From Methylotenera mobilis 13 (GTDB lineage: Bacteria; Pseudomonadota; Gammaproteobacteria; Burkholderiales; Methylophilaceae): 64,000 bases of DNA. The position numbers and the translations under genes were made by a program. Position 1 is the stretch's first letter. The number at the start of each line of letters is the position of its first letter. Below are positions 1 to 9,710 of the stretch, piece by piece. Below the pieces are notes generated by a model. The model ran no database searches. It was not told where the DNA came from and saw nothing but the letters and a program-made list of their open reading frames with translations. Where the stretch lies: the NCBI RefSeq assembly GCF_000384255.1, contig NZ_KB913035.1, forward strand, positions 434,001-498,000. The letters run 5' to 3'.

Positions 1-1305
1 ACACGCGCTTCAGAATTGAGCAAGCCAGAGTGGGATAACACAAGCTTAATTGGCGATATTCTCAAACTCAAGCGCGAAGAAGCGCAAATGCTCGGCTTTA
101 GCAATTTTGCAGAGCTTTCACTCGCCACCAAGATGGCAGATAGTCCTAAACACGTGACAGAGTTTCTCAACACGTTAGCAAAGCGCGCCAAGCCGTATGC
201 GCAAAAAGATATGCACGAACTAATAGAATATGCCGCTAAACTGGGCATTGCCGACATGCAAGCTTGGGATGTTGCCTATGTGAGTGAGAAGCTACGTGTT
301 GAAAAATACGCGTTCTCAGATCAAGAAGTTAAACAATACTTCCCAGAAAATAAAGTGCTGGCTGGTTTGTTTAAAGTCACCGAAACCATTTTTGGCGTAC
401 AAGTGCGCAAAGTTGATGCCCCTGTATGGCATGCGGATGCAAGTTTTTATGAAATTACGGACAGTGATAATCAGCCTGTTGCTTATTTCTACTTAGACCT
501 CTATGCGCGCAACCATAAACGCGGTGGTGCATGGATGGATGAATGCATTAGCCGTCGCCAGAAAGAAAGTGGTGTTGAGTTGCCAGTGGCGTATCTGACC
601 TGCAATTTCTCAGCACCTGTTGGCGGCAAGCCGGCCTTATTCACGCATGATGACGTCATCACCATGTTCCATGAGTTTGGTCATGGCCTGCACCATATGC
701 TAACGCAAGTGGATGAATACGGTGTATCTGGGATTAAAGGCGTGGAGTGGGATGCAGTAGAACTGCCAAGCCAGTTTATGGAAAACTTCTGCTGGGAATG
801 GGATGTTTTACGCCATATGACGGCTCATGTAGAAACTGGCGCGCAATTGCCGCGCGAATTGTTCGACAAAATGGTGGCGGCTAAAAATTTCCAAGCCGGT
901 ATGCAAACCGTTCGTCAAATAGAGTTTTCACTGTTCGATATGCGCCTACATGGCGAGTTTGACCCAAACGGTAAACAGACTGCTTTAGATTTAATCGAAC
1001 AAGTGCGTGATGAAGTCGCTGTAGTTCGCCCACCTAAATGGAACCGATTCCCCAATAGCTTTAGCCATATCTTTGCAGGCGGCTATGCTGCTGGGTATTA
1101 CAGCTATAAATGGGCAGAAGTGCTATCAGCCGATGCTTATAGCCTATTTGAAGAGATGGGTGTACTTTCAGGTGAAGCAGGTAAACGCTTTAAAAATGAA
1201 GTGCTGTCAAAAGGCGGTTCGCGCCCAGCGATGGAGTCATTTGTGGCGTTTAGAGGTAGGGAGCCGAGTATGGATGCACTTTTGCGTCATAATGGCATGG
1301 CTTAA
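1..1305 (+). CDS. prlC: Oligopeptidase A, M3 family zinc metallopeptidase (5' end outside window)
   Basis: Cytoplasmic thimet-type oligopeptidase that degrades short peptides, including cleaved signal peptides. The reading frame is open from base 1, and the first codons (Thr-Arg-Ala-Ser) already match the interior of the family, so the gene begins upstream; TTG at 16 is not a real start. The zinc site HEFGH is at 670-684, within MFHEFGHGLHHML. The C-terminal part carries the GGYAAGYYSYKWAEVL segment typical of OpdA/PrlC. 434 residues are visible; the family is about 680 long, so roughly 245 N-terminal residues are missing. No coupled downstream gene. Confidence 0.96.
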   Translation, partial: TRASELSKPEWDNTSLIGDILKLKREEAQMLGFSNFAELSLATKMADSPKHVTEFLNTLAKRAKPYAQKDMHELIEYAAKLGIADMQAWDVAYVSEKLRVEKYAFSDQEVKQYFPENKVLAGLFKVTETIFGVQVRKVDAPVWHADASFYEITDSDNQPVAYFYLDLYARNHKRGGAWMDECISRRQKESGVELPVAYLTCNFSAPVGGKPALFTHDDVITMFHEFGHGLHHMLTQVDEYGVSGIKGVEWDAVELPSQFMENFCWEWDVLRHMTAHVETGAQLPRELFDKMVAAKNFQAGMQTVRQIEFSLFDMRLHGEFDPNGKQTALDLIEQVRDEVAVVRPPKWNRFPNSFSHIFAGGYAAGYYSYKWAEVLSADAYSLFEEMGVLSGEAGKRFKNEVLSKGGSRPAMESFVAFRGREPSMDALLRHNGMA

Positions 1306-1786
1306 ACCATCGTCTTCGTCGCTATAAGTTGTTGCTTCGGCCATTTTTCCGCGTTTCTATATAATATTATATGTAGTACTTGAAAAATGGCCTTGCGCCT
1401 AGTCTAGCTTAGAGGCTGATTGTCTAAAATTGATGGGCCGCGAAGGTGTATTCCTCCGCGGCATTTCACTTATATTACTTGTCCAAATAAGCCAAGTAGC
1501 GTGCGCAACTTGTTGCCCACGCGCACGTGCTCTCCGCAAGTGTATTTTGTTGTACCTAATCCTGACAAACCTACAAAAACATTTACAAAAATTATCTTTT
1601 TCATCAATTGTGTCACGTAATGTTTTGGGTCATTGTCATTGCGCAAAAATAGTTCGCTTGTGTAATTGTGTATGATGAATAAGTTGTGCTTCAGGTTGGC
1701 ATGACCAGCGATGATGCGCTGTCTTGTAATTTATGTAGCTATAAACATTGTGGGCAAAGAAGTTGCTCACCCTAAGAGAATTTAAT
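1306..1786. other. Gene-free, hairpin-rich intergenic region
   Basis: 481 bases without a credible gene. Three inverted repeats occur in the first half. An 11-bp perfect repeat (1339-1349 with 1382-1392) has in its loop a 14-bp AT palindrome (1359-1372). A GC-rich hairpin at 1437-1462 has GCCGCG and CGCGGC arms extended past one mismatch by AGG and CCT. A 7-bp repeat lies at 1500-1506/1521-1527. None is followed by a clear T-run, so a simple terminator is not evident. It could hold a small RNA or the 3' UTR of prlC. Short ORFs here match no family I know. Confidence 0.5.
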
Positions 1787-2434
1787 ATGCAACACGACTT
1801 CTGGCACCAAAAATGGCAAAAAAACGAAATAGGCTTTCACTTACCTGAAGCTAATCCGTTATTGGTCGCACACCTCTTCAGCCTTAATTTGAAACATGGT
1901 TCCCGGGTATTTTTACCTCTCTGTGGCAAAACATTGGATATTGCTTGGTTACTTGCACAAGGCTATCGCGTTGTCGGTGCCGAGCTAAGCGAAATTGCCA
2001 TCCAAGAGCTATTTAAAAATATTGGTTTAATACCAACAATTAGTCAGTTAGGTGAAGTCACACATTACAGCACCCTCAATCTTGATATGTTTGTTGGCGA
2101 TATTTTTCATGTATCGCCCGATATGTTGGGGCGTGTAGATGCTGTGTATGACCGAGCAGCCTTGGTGGCGCTGCCCGCGGAGATGCGTAAAGATTATGCT
2201 ACACATTTAATGGCGCTTACCTACCCAGCGCCTCAGTTGTTGGTTTGTTTTGAGTATGACCAAGCCTTGCAGGCTGGCCCGCCGTTTTCTATAGGGGCAG
2301 ATGAAGTTAAGCAGTATTACCAAACCAGCTACGATTTAACTTTGCTAGCCAGCGTAGGTGTTGCGGGTGGGTTAAAGGGTAAATGTGCCGCTACAGAGCA
2401 TGTTTGGCATATGAAGCCTTTACATTCGGTCTAA
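1787..2434 (+). CDS. tpm: Thiopurine S-methyltransferase family protein
   Basis: SAM-dependent methyltransferase; bacterial members methylate thiopurines and also tellurite or selenium compounds. The protein (215 aa) begins MQHDFWHQKW, the characteristic TPMT N-terminus, followed by EIGFHL, VFLPLCGKTLDIAWL (SAM-binding loop), VVGAELSE and VDAVYDRAALVALP. The frame is open up to 1748, but the ATG at 1787 gives the family N-terminus and has AGAGAA upstream. Its last 15 bases overlap the 3' end of the convergent HAD gene. Substrate in this organism is not deducible. Confidence 0.93.
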   Translation: MQHDFWHQKWQKNEIGFHLPEANPLLVAHLFSLNLKHGSRVFLPLCGKTLDIAWLLAQGYRVVGAELSEIAIQELFKNIGLIPTISQLGEVTHYSTLNLDMFVGDIFHVSPDMLGRVDAVYDRAALVALPAEMRKDYATHLMALTYPAPQLLVCFEYDQALQAGPPFSIGADEVKQYYQTSYDLTLLASVGVAGGLKGKCAATEHVWHMKPLHSV

Positions 2435-3055
2435 GAAATCTAACAAGCTATCAACCACTTGATGGCTGTGTTTGCTGACAAAGTCACTTGGCTGTATTAA
2501 GTCTGGCACGACAACCACTTTCAGTCCTGCGGCAATCGCCGCACGCGCCCCAGCCTCACTATCTTCAAAAGCAATGCATTGTTCTCCTTTCAAGCCTAAT
2601 CTTTCAATCGCTAGTAGGTAAATGTCTGGGTTGGGTTTGCCTCGCGCTACTTCTTGTCCGCTGGTGATGTGGCTAAAATAATCAATGACTCCAACTTGGC
2701 TTAAGCGATGAATAATGTGGTGCGTGGCGGATGATGAGGCAACGCTACATATAATTTGATTGTCTTGGTAATGTTGGAGTAGCTTAAGGGCGCCTTGTTT
2801 GAGCGGGAAAGTATGGTTTAGCTTTGCTAGTTCTGCATCTAAACCTACCATGACTTGATTGAATCGTTCAGTACCACCCAATTGTGCTGTCATTACACGT
2901 GTGGAGTCTGGCCCCGCTAGGCCAATGAGCTCAATATATTCAGCTTGTGTGTAAGTGATGCCAACTTGTTGTGCGGCAGTCATACAAGCTTGCATGATGA
3001 TACGTTCTGAATCAATCAGCAAGCCGTCCATATCAAATATTGCGGCTTTAATCAT
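2420..3055 (-). CDS. HAD-superfamily phosphatase, beta-phosphoglucomutase-like subfamily
   Basis: Predicted cytosolic phosphosugar phosphatase or mutase (211 aa). HAD motifs appear in order: motif I DMDGLLIDSE with both catalytic aspartates at residues 8 and 10, motif II SVASSS, the motif III lysine in GKPNPDIYL, and motif IV FEDSEAGARAA. An alpha-helical cap domain lies between motifs I and II. This arrangement resembles HxpB/YniC-type phosphatases, but substrate cannot be read from sequence. The 3' end overlaps tpm by 15 bp, tail to tail. Confidence 0.9.
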   Translation of the reverse strand: MIKAAIFDMDGLLIDSERIIMQACMTAAQQVGITYTQAEYIELIGLAGPDSTRVMTAQLGGTERFNQVMVGLDAELAKLNHTFPLKQGALKLLQHYQDNQIICSVASSSATHHIIHRLSQVGVIDYFSHITSGQEVARGKPNPDIYLLAIERLGLKGEQCIAFEDSEAGARAAIAAGLKVVVVPDLIQPSDFVSKHSHQVVDSLLDFLDRM

Positions 3056-3274
3056 AGGCTTGTTTTTCTAAAAAACGGACTTTACCATACTCAGTTAAAC
3101 TGAATACGTGTGACCTATATTTTTCTAATGATTGTGGCATGAGAGAGTACATTTAAAATTTTTAGGTGCATGGTTTTCAGCATAGTCTGGTTTTTGACCC
3201 ATGTGATGATGCGTGTTAGAGTTGCGCACCGCTATATGCAAACCTTTTTCGTACTTTTTTAATATCATAGGCCT

Positions 3275-4045
3275 ATGAAACTAGCTAGCTGGAATGTCAA
3301 TTCTCTTAATGTGCGCTTGCCTCACGTGGTTGACTGGTTAACGGCTAATCAGCCAGATGTACTTTGTTTGCAAGAAACAAAGCAAGAGGATAGCAAGTTT
3401 CCTTACGAGGCGTTGCGTGAACTAGGCTACCATGCCGTGCATATTGGTCAAAAAACTTATAACGGCGTGGCAATTATTAGTCGTCATCCTATTCTTAACG
3501 TACAGCATAATATTCCTAATTTTGATGACGACCAGCAGCGAGTCATTGCCGCAGATGTTAATGGAATACGTATTGTGTGCGCTTATATTCCTAATGGGCA
3601 GGCAGTTGATTCAGATAAGTATCAATATAAAATGCGCTGGTTATCTGCGTTAAACAGCTGGCTTAAAACAGAGCTGGTACAGCATCCGAAGCTAGCGTTG
3701 CTAGGTGACTACAACATTGCACCTGAAGACCGTGATTGTCATGACCCAGTGGCTTGGGAAGGGCAGATATTGGTTTCTCCGCAAGAGCGAGAGGCATTTA
3801 GTCGTTTAACTAATCTTGGCTTGCATGATAGTTTTAGGTTGTTTGATCAGCCTGAAAAGAGTTTTAGCTGGTGGGATTATCGTATGATGGGTTTTAGACG
3901 AAATCTTGGGATGCGCATTGACCATATACTAGTAAGTGACTCGCTTAAGCCGCTATGTAATGCAGCGTACATAGACAAAGCGCCACGTAAGCTGGAGCGC
4001 CCTTCTGATCATACACCAGTAGTGCTTGAGCTTAATGTGGATTAA
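3275..4045 (+). CDS. xth: Exodeoxyribonuclease III (AP endonuclease)
   Basis: Base-excision repair enzyme with AP endonuclease and 3'-5' exonuclease activity. The 256-residue length fits the Xth/ExoA family. Visible active-site motifs are WNVNSLNVR, LQETKQED (metal-binding Glu), LGDYNIAPEDRD (catalytic Asp and Asn), RIDHILVS and the C-terminal SDHTPVVLEL (catalytic His). The 3' end overlaps the convergent mrcA gene by 14 bp. The 219-bp gap upstream separates it from the divergent HAD gene and should hold its promoter; no strong box is evident. Confidence 0.96.
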   Translation: MKLASWNVNSLNVRLPHVVDWLTANQPDVLCLQETKQEDSKFPYEALRELGYHAVHIGQKTYNGVAIISRHPILNVQHNIPNFDDDQQRVIAADVNGIRIVCAYIPNGQAVDSDKYQYKMRWLSALNSWLKTELVQHPKLALLGDYNIAPEDRDCHDPVAWEGQILVSPQEREAFSRLTNLGLHDSFRLFDQPEKSFSWWDYRMMGFRRNLGMRIDHILVSDSLKPLCNAAYIDKAPRKLERPSDHTPVVLELNVD

Positions 4046-6611
4046 ATAACTGTTGAACCTGCTCACTAGCAGTGCTTGTATTACTAGGATCAGGTTTTTT
4101 AGCTTTTGTTGGCTCAGCGGCTTTGTTTGCGGTCAAATCTTTGTTATTGGCAACATCAGCAGGCTTAATTGTTTTTGCCGTACTAGGGTCTTTAAATCTT
4201 GATAGTTGCTCAGGTGTTTTTGGCGCTAAGTTCTTCGGCTGCAAAGTGATTTCAGGTTGTAGTATTTGCTGCGGCTGGTTCAATGGTGTATCGGTACCGC
4301 TGTCAAACAGATCTGGCAGAGAAAACTCCGCTTCTGGAGGAGGGTTCTCATGATAGAAGTACTCGTAAATGCCATTCTCATCATTGTCAGCTCTAACTCC
4401 TGTCACTGGGTCTACGCGTAGCGCCATCACTCCATCGGGTACTGGCATGTCAGTTTCTGGTACATTTCTTAGGGCGGTTGCCATATATTTAATCCAAATC
4501 GGCAATGCAGTTGAGCCGCCTGTTTCGTTGCGACCTAGACGTTTAGGTTTATCAAACCCAACCCATGTCACTGCAACTTGTTTTGGGCTATAACCAGTAA
4601 ACCATGCGTCAAAATGGTCGTTTGTCGTCCCTGTTTTGCCAGCAATGTCGCCACGTCCGAGCTGTAGAGCCTTGGTTGCAGTGCCGTATCTCACAACGTC
4701 CTGCATCATTGAGTTCATGATGAACGCATTGCGGGCGTCGATAACACGCGGTGCATCTTGTTTTGCTGTAACAAACTTATTTTTAGAAATTAGTTTGCCA
4801 TTATGATCCACAATTTTGGAAATTAAATATGGATTAACTCGATAACCACCATTTGCAAATACAGCATAAGCACTTGCCATTTGCATCGGTGTTGCTGAGC
4901 CCGCACCTAGCGCCATTGTCATATAAGCAGGGTGATTCTTAGCAGAAAATCCAAACCGAGTAATGTAATCTTGAGCATAACCCTTACCAATATTCTCTAA
5001 CACGCGAATCGCCACCATGTTCTTAGACTTTGCTAAGGCTTGTCTCAGGCGGATTGGGCCATCAAACGTCGCATCGTAATTTTGTGGAGTCCACTCTGTA
5101 TTACCTGTCTCTTCAGATGAAAAACTTAATGGTTCATCTTCAACAATGGTTGCTGGCGTGTAGCCCTTTTCTAAGGCTGCTGAGTAAATAAAAGGCTTAA
5201 AGCTAGAGCCTGGTTGGCGCCATGCTTGGGTGACATGGTTGAATTTGTTACGATTAAAATCAAAGCCACCTACCAACGCGCGAATTGCACCAGTTTCAGG
5301 GTCTATGGAAATGAGCGCAGACTCAACTTGGGGTAATTGAACCACTCGCCATTGACCTGATTGGGTAGATGGAGATGCGTTTAGAACGCGAATCACAGCG
5401 CCCACTTTTAATAGGCGCTTCTCGTGGTTTTTCTCATTAAGCGTCCTGTCAATTAATGCTAGACCCTTGCCACTAATTTCAACGTCATCACCATATTTTG
5501 TATGTACGCTAATTGATTTTTCTGCAATTTTTGTAATCACTGCTGGCATGAGACCGTTTGATATTTCAATATCACTGAGCGCTTCAGTCATTAGTTCTTT
5601 GTCTGCATCCGTGGTTGGCTGATTTAATTTAAGCAGTTTCTCTGGTCCACGATAACCTTGGCGCGCGTCATAATCTAAGATTCCATCTCTGAGCGCATTA
5701 TTTGCTGCTTCCTGATTCGCTTTTCGGATGGTTGTGTAAACTTTTAGGCCACTACTATAAATCTCGTCTTGATAGGTTGCATATAAGCTTTCCCTTACCA
5801 TTTCAGCAACATAATCTGCTGATAAATCACGGGATTGTCTAGATGCTTTAAATCGAAGCGGTTGGTTAAGCGCTTTTTTATACACGGATTCTTCAATGAA
5901 TCCATAACGATACATATCGCGTAGCACCTCGTTCTGACGAGCGATTGCGCGCTTAGGATGCGTGTAAGGGTTATAGCCGGATGGTGCTTTAGGTAACCCA
6001 GCCAGCAATGCTGTTTCCGCTAGATTTAACTTTTCCAACGGCTTGCCAAAGTAAACTTGTGACGCTGCTGCAAAACCGTAAGAACGTTGACCAAGATAGA
6101 TTTGATTGATGTACAACTCAAGAATTTTATCCTTGCTTAAATTATTCTCGATTTTGATGGCGAGTAAAGCTTCATTGATTTTTGTGCCAAGAGTACGTTT
6201 GCCGTTAGGTTTGGTAAAAAAATTCTTGGCCACCTGCATGGTAATAGTGCTTGCCCCCTCGTGGCTAACGCCGGTGAGATTATTTTTGATGGCGCGAAGA
6301 ATGCCTTTAGTATCAATGCCGCCATGCTGATAAAAGCGGCGATCTTCAATCGCCAATACTGCATCTTTCATGCTTTTGGGTACGTCAGTGATTTTCACGT
6401 AGGCGCGTCGTTCTTCACCAAATTCCTCGATTAAAAAGCCATCCTCAGAATAAACTCGTAATGGTAGCTTAGGCCGATAGTCCGTGAGCGTTTCAAGGGA
6501 TGGTAAGCTTGGGTAAACGACTGCAACAGCAATCCCGACAAAAGCAATGGCAGAAAGCCCGCTAACAACGATAGTTAACAAAAGATAGTGCCACCATTTG
6601 TTTGGAGTCAT
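4032..6611 (-). CDS. mrcA: Penicillin-binding protein 1A, bifunctional transglycosylase/transpeptidase
   Basis: Polymerises and crosslinks peptidoglycan at the inner membrane. The 859-aa protein has an N-terminal membrane anchor (about residues 8-32) and a GT51 transglycosylase domain with EDRRFYQHGGID and GASTITMQVAKNFF. The transpeptidase domain carries the nucleophile motif SSFK near residue 467, SKN, and KTGTT near 658. The last 90 residues are a Pro/Lys/Thr-rich, probably disordered tail. It is divergent from pilM across 198 bp, a classic proteobacterial arrangement. Confidence 0.97.
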   Translation of the reverse strand: MTPNKWWHYLLLTIVVSGLSAIAFVGIAVAVVYPSLPSLETLTDYRPKLPLRVYSEDGFLIEEFGEERRAYVKITDVPKSMKDAVLAIEDRRFYQHGGIDTKGILRAIKNNLTGVSHEGASTITMQVAKNFFTKPNGKRTLGTKINEALLAIKIENNLSKDKILELYINQIYLGQRSYGFAAASQVYFGKPLEKLNLAETALLAGLPKAPSGYNPYTHPKRAIARQNEVLRDMYRYGFIEESVYKKALNQPLRFKASRQSRDLSADYVAEMVRESLYATYQDEIYSSGLKVYTTIRKANQEAANNALRDGILDYDARQGYRGPEKLLKLNQPTTDADKELMTEALSDIEISNGLMPAVITKIAEKSISVHTKYGDDVEISGKGLALIDRTLNEKNHEKRLLKVGAVIRVLNASPSTQSGQWRVVQLPQVESALISIDPETGAIRALVGGFDFNRNKFNHVTQAWRQPGSSFKPFIYSAALEKGYTPATIVEDEPLSFSSEETGNTEWTPQNYDATFDGPIRLRQALAKSKNMVAIRVLENIGKGYAQDYITRFGFSAKNHPAYMTMALGAGSATPMQMASAYAVFANGGYRVNPYLISKIVDHNGKLISKNKFVTAKQDAPRVIDARNAFIMNSMMQDVVRYGTATKALQLGRGDIAGKTGTTNDHFDAWFTGYSPKQVAVTWVGFDKPKRLGRNETGGSTALPIWIKYMATALRNVPETDMPVPDGVMALRVDPVTGVRADNDENGIYEYFYHENPPPEAEFSLPDLFDSGTDTPLNQPQQILQPEITLQPKNLAPKTPEQLSRFKDPSTAKTIKPADVANNKDLTANKAAEPTKAKKPDPSNTSTASEQVQQLFNPH

Positions 6612-6809
6612 GGGTGATTGGTTTCTTTAAACATAAAAATGTAACGCTATTATAAATTGCTATGCAAGTTGACGCGAATTATCTGATAGATAAACTTAAA
6701 TATTTGAATAAATGAAAAATTGCTTTACAGGGTTTAAAGTTGTTGCTAGGATTTAATGTAAATTATTAGAAATGTTCGTAACTAACGAAATCAGAAAAGG
6801 AATTTCAAT

Positions 6810-7883
6810 TTGAAATTCAGCTTTTTTACAGAATCGGTACCCCCGCTAGTAGGAATAGATATAAGCTCAACTTCAGTGAAAATGGTTGAGCTTATTAGTG
6901 ATGGGCGTGGTGGTTACAAACTCGAGAACTATTCAATCTCCCCGCTTGCAAAAGACGCGATTTCTGATGGCAATGTTGGCGACCTTGAAAAGGTTGCTGA
7001 TGCTGTGAAGCTAGGCTGGAAGCTGCTTGGCTCGCGTGAGAAGCGTGTGGCCTTGGCTTTGCCGTCTTCTGCTGTCATTGCTAAAAAAGTCATCATGTCT
7101 GCAGATCTCCGTGAAGAGGACATGGAAGTGCAAGTTGAAGCGGAGGCTAATCAGTACATCCCCTTTTCACTCGAAGAGGTGAATCTCGACTTTCAGGTGC
7201 TCGGGCCTGCACCTAATAATCCAGATGAAGTTGAAGTGCTCATCGCTGCCGCTCGTAAAGAAAAAATCGAAGATCGTGTCGCTGCCGCTGAGGGCGCAGG
7301 TCTAAAGGTGATAGTGATGGATGTTGAGTCCTACGCTACTGAAGCTGCATACACATTGGTCGCAGGGCAACTGCCTAATGCTGGACGTGAGCAAACTGTC
7401 ATGATTGTTGATATCGGTGCGACCATGATGCACATTAACGTGTTGCACGATAATGTTCCCATTTATGCACGCGAGCAAAGTTTTGGTGGCGCGCAATTAA
7501 CGCAAGAAATACAGCGACGCTTTGGCTTGTCGCAAGAGGAAGCGGAAATCGCCAAGCGTAAGGGAGGCTTGCCCGATAGTTATGAAAGTGAAGTATTGCA
7601 GCCTTTTGTTCAACTGCTTGCGATGGAGGTTGCTAGAGCGTTGCAGTTCTTCACCAGTTCAACGCAATATAACCGCGTTGATCATATCGTGCTTGCAGGT
7701 GGCTGTGCTTCTATTCCTGAGATTGACTTAACAGTTCAAGATCGCACACAGGTAAATACCATTGTTGCAAATCCATTCCACAGTATGGCGCTTAGTGCGA
7801 AGGTCAGGCCGCAGCAGGCTGCTACCGATGCCCCTGCATTATTAATTGCTTGTGGGCTTGCAATGCGAGGGTTCGCAATATGA
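6810..7883 (+). CDS. pilM: Type IV pilus assembly protein PilM
   Basis: Actin-like cytoplasmic protein of the type IV pilus alignment subcomplex; its groove binds the PilN N-terminus. The 357-aa protein shows the SHS2/FtsA-like fold signatures: VGIDISSTSVKMVEL near the N-terminus (ATP phosphate 1), MIVDIGATMMHINV (phosphate 2) and VLAGGCASIP near the C-terminus. The start codon is TTG, preceded by AAAAGGAAT. It is the first gene of pilMNOPQ and overlaps pilN by ATGA. Confidence 0.97.
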   Translation: MKFSFFTESVPPLVGIDISSTSVKMVELISDGRGGYKLENYSISPLAKDAISDGNVGDLEKVADAVKLGWKLLGSREKRVALALPSSAVIAKKVIMSADLREEDMEVQVEAEANQYIPFSLEEVNLDFQVLGPAPNNPDEVEVLIAAARKEKIEDRVAAAEGAGLKVIVMDVESYATEAAYTLVAGQLPNAGREQTVMIVDIGATMMHINVLHDNVPIYAREQSFGGAQLTQEIQRRFGLSQEEAEIAKRKGGLPDSYESEVLQPFVQLLAMEVARALQFFTSSTQYNRVDHIVLAGGCASIPEIDLTVQDRTQVNTIVANPFHSMALSAKVRPQQAATDAPALLIACGLAMRGFAI

Positions 7884-8479
7884 TACGCGTCAATCTATTA
7901 CCACATCGTCAAATTAGGCGTGAAGCAAGGCAACGAGAGTTTGGTTTGATGGCCTTGTTCAGTGCTGTTACTGCATGTGCAATTCTGTTCATGGCCTATA
8001 CTATTATCAATAGTAAGGTTGACTCACAGCTTGAGCGTAATCAGCGTCTTAATAATGCGATTACAAAGTTAGACAAAGAAATCGCTGACATTAAAGATTT
8101 GAGAGAGCAGATTAGTGCAATGCTTGAGCGTAAGCAGGTTGTTGAGAATTTGCAGACTAATCGAAGTCAGTCGGTTATCGTTTTTGATGAAATTAGTCGT
8201 CAACTGCCAGAAGGCATGTACATCAAAAGTATCAAGCAGGAAGGTAAAGTTATTACCCTTGAGGGCGTTGCAGATACCAACGCCAGAGTGGCGACATTGG
8301 TGCGTAACTTTAATCAATCTGAGTGGATGGAATCTCCCATTTTGATAGAAATTAAGGCTATCACCGTAGGAGTGCAGAAACAAAACTTATTTACGCTCAA
8401 GGTGAGCTTAAAAACGCCGATAACAGAAACAGATGATGCAGGTGCTAAAGCGACAGCTGGAAGTGCGAGAAAATCATGA
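7880..8479 (+). CDS. pilN: Type IV pilus assembly protein PilN
   Basis: Bitopic inner-membrane protein that couples PilM to PilO. The ATG at 7880 overlaps the pilM stop and gives the highly conserved PilM-binding N-terminus MIRVNLLPHR; the frame is open further upstream but those codons lie inside pilM. One transmembrane segment is at about residues 24-43, then a periplasmic coiled coil and a ferredoxin-like domain. 199 residues. Overlaps pilO by ATGA, so translation is probably coupled. Confidence 0.96.
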   Translation: MIRVNLLPHRQIRREARQREFGLMALFSAVTACAILFMAYTIINSKVDSQLERNQRLNNAITKLDKEIADIKDLREQISAMLERKQVVENLQTNRSQSVIVFDEISRQLPEGMYIKSIKQEGKVITLEGVADTNARVATLVRNFNQSEWMESPILIEIKAITVGVQKQNLFTLKVSLKTPITETDDAGAKATAGSARKS

Positions 8480-9159
8480 AGTTAGAAGATTTTAATAATA
8501 TCGACATCAATAACGCAGGTAATTTGCCAGCACCTGTTAAAGCAGTGTTATTGGGGGTGGTATTTTTCGTACTATTGGTACTTGGGTATTATTTGGTGCT
8601 CAGTCCGACTCTAGAAACACTCGATACAGAAAAAGCAAAAGAAGAAGAACTTAGAAAAGTATATTTTGAGAAAAAAAGTCAGGCGATTAATTTAGAAGCA
8701 TATCAGGCGCAAATGGTTGAAATTGAAAAGACTTTTGGTGCCTTACTAAAACAACTGCCAGACCGCTCACAAATTGATGGATTGTTAACAGATATTAATC
8801 AGGCTGGACTTGCTCGTGGACTGGAGTTTGAGTTATTTAAGCCTGGTCAAGAAACGCAGGCGGAGTTTTATGCAGAAATGCCGATCTCAATTAAGGTCAC
8901 AGGTGCGTATCACGATCTAGGCGCGTTCGCGACTGATATATCAAAACTGTCTCGAATCGTGACGTTGGGTGAAGTTTTTGTCACTAACAAAGACGCTGCC
9001 AATAAAAGTAAGGATGTAAAAGCAAAACCAAACTCAAGTGATAGCACCTTGGTAATGGAAGCGGTAGCTAAAACGTACCGGTATTTAGACGCGGCAGAGA
9101 TTGCGGAAAAACGTAAAGCTGAAAGTGAAAAAGCTAAATCTCGTAAGAAAGGTAAATAG
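8476..9159 (+). CDS. pilO: Type IV pilus assembly protein PilO
   Basis: Partner of PilN in the inner-membrane alignment complex. 227 residues with one transmembrane helix (about 23-45), a periplasmic coiled-coil segment rich in Glu and Lys, then the PilO core with QLPDRSQIDGLLTDINQAG. The C-terminal tail is strongly basic (Lys/Arg-rich, about 20 residues). It begins inside the pilN stop (ATGA) and ends one base inside the pilP GTG start. Confidence 0.96.
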   Translation: MKLEDFNNIDINNAGNLPAPVKAVLLGVVFFVLLVLGYYLVLSPTLETLDTEKAKEEELRKVYFEKKSQAINLEAYQAQMVEIEKTFGALLKQLPDRSQIDGLLTDINQAGLARGLEFELFKPGQETQAEFYAEMPISIKVTGAYHDLGAFATDISKLSRIVTLGEVFVTNKDAANKSKDVKAKPNSSDSTLVMEAVAKTYRYLDAAEIAEKRKAESEKAKSRKKGK

Positions 9160-9710
9160 TGGCCGTAACTCATTTTATCAAAAGAATATTTTCTCTTCTT
9201 GCTGTCACGCCTATTTTATTTTTTGGCTTACTCACTGCTGGATTGAGTGGGTGTAGCTTTGAAGACGGTGATGACCTTGACCAGTACATGCGCGATGCTA
9301 CTAAAGGAGTAAAGCCAAGAGTTAAACCTTTACCAGAAGTTCAGCCATATATGGTTTTGCAATACAACGCAGATGGCACGCTGGTTGATCCGTTCCGTGC
9401 ACGTAAGGCTGTTAACAAGTCTAGTGTTTTGCAACCTAATTTGAATCGTCCTAGAGAGCCAATGGAGGCTTATCCTCTTGAAAGTCTAAAGTATGTTGGT
9501 CTGCTGTCTAAAAGTAAGTTGACGTATGCTTTACTTAAAACGCCGGATGAGTCTGTTCAGCAAGTTAAATTAGGTAGTTATGTGGGGCAAAACTTCGGCA
9601 GAGTTACACAAATTATGGATGGAGAAGTTGTCTTAACTGAGATTGTGCAAGATGATCTGACTGGCGACTGGGTGGAACGTACATCCAGTCTCGTTTTACA
9701 AGAGGAATAA
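9159..9710 (+). CDS. pilP: Type IV pilus assembly lipoprotein PilP
   Basis: Inner-membrane lipoprotein that links PilN/PilO to the PilQ secretin. 183 residues from a GTG start whose G is the last base of the pilO TAG. A hydrophobic signal ends in lipobox LSGC with the acylated cysteine at residue 32. The C-terminal beta domain contains LESLKYVGLLSKSKLTYALL, typical of PilP. It is followed by 158 bp before pilQ, unusually long for this operon. Confidence 0.96.
   Translation: MAVTHFIKRIFSLLAVTPILFFGLLTAGLSGCSFEDGDDLDQYMRDATKGVKPRVKPLPEVQPYMVLQYNADGTLVDPFRARKAVNKSSVLQPNLNRPREPMEAYPLESLKYVGLLSKSKLTYALLKTPDESVQQVKLGSYVGQNFGRVTQIMDGEVVLTEIVQDDLTGDWVERTSSLVLQEE

Noticed and set aside
1430-1675. 81-codon frame after prlC
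   Set aside because: Cysteine-rich, improbable composition, no RBS; probably chance frame across hairpins.
5985-6010. AGCCAGC motif within mrcA
   Set aside because: In coding sequence on the opposite strand, only a partial copy, and without stem or SD context.
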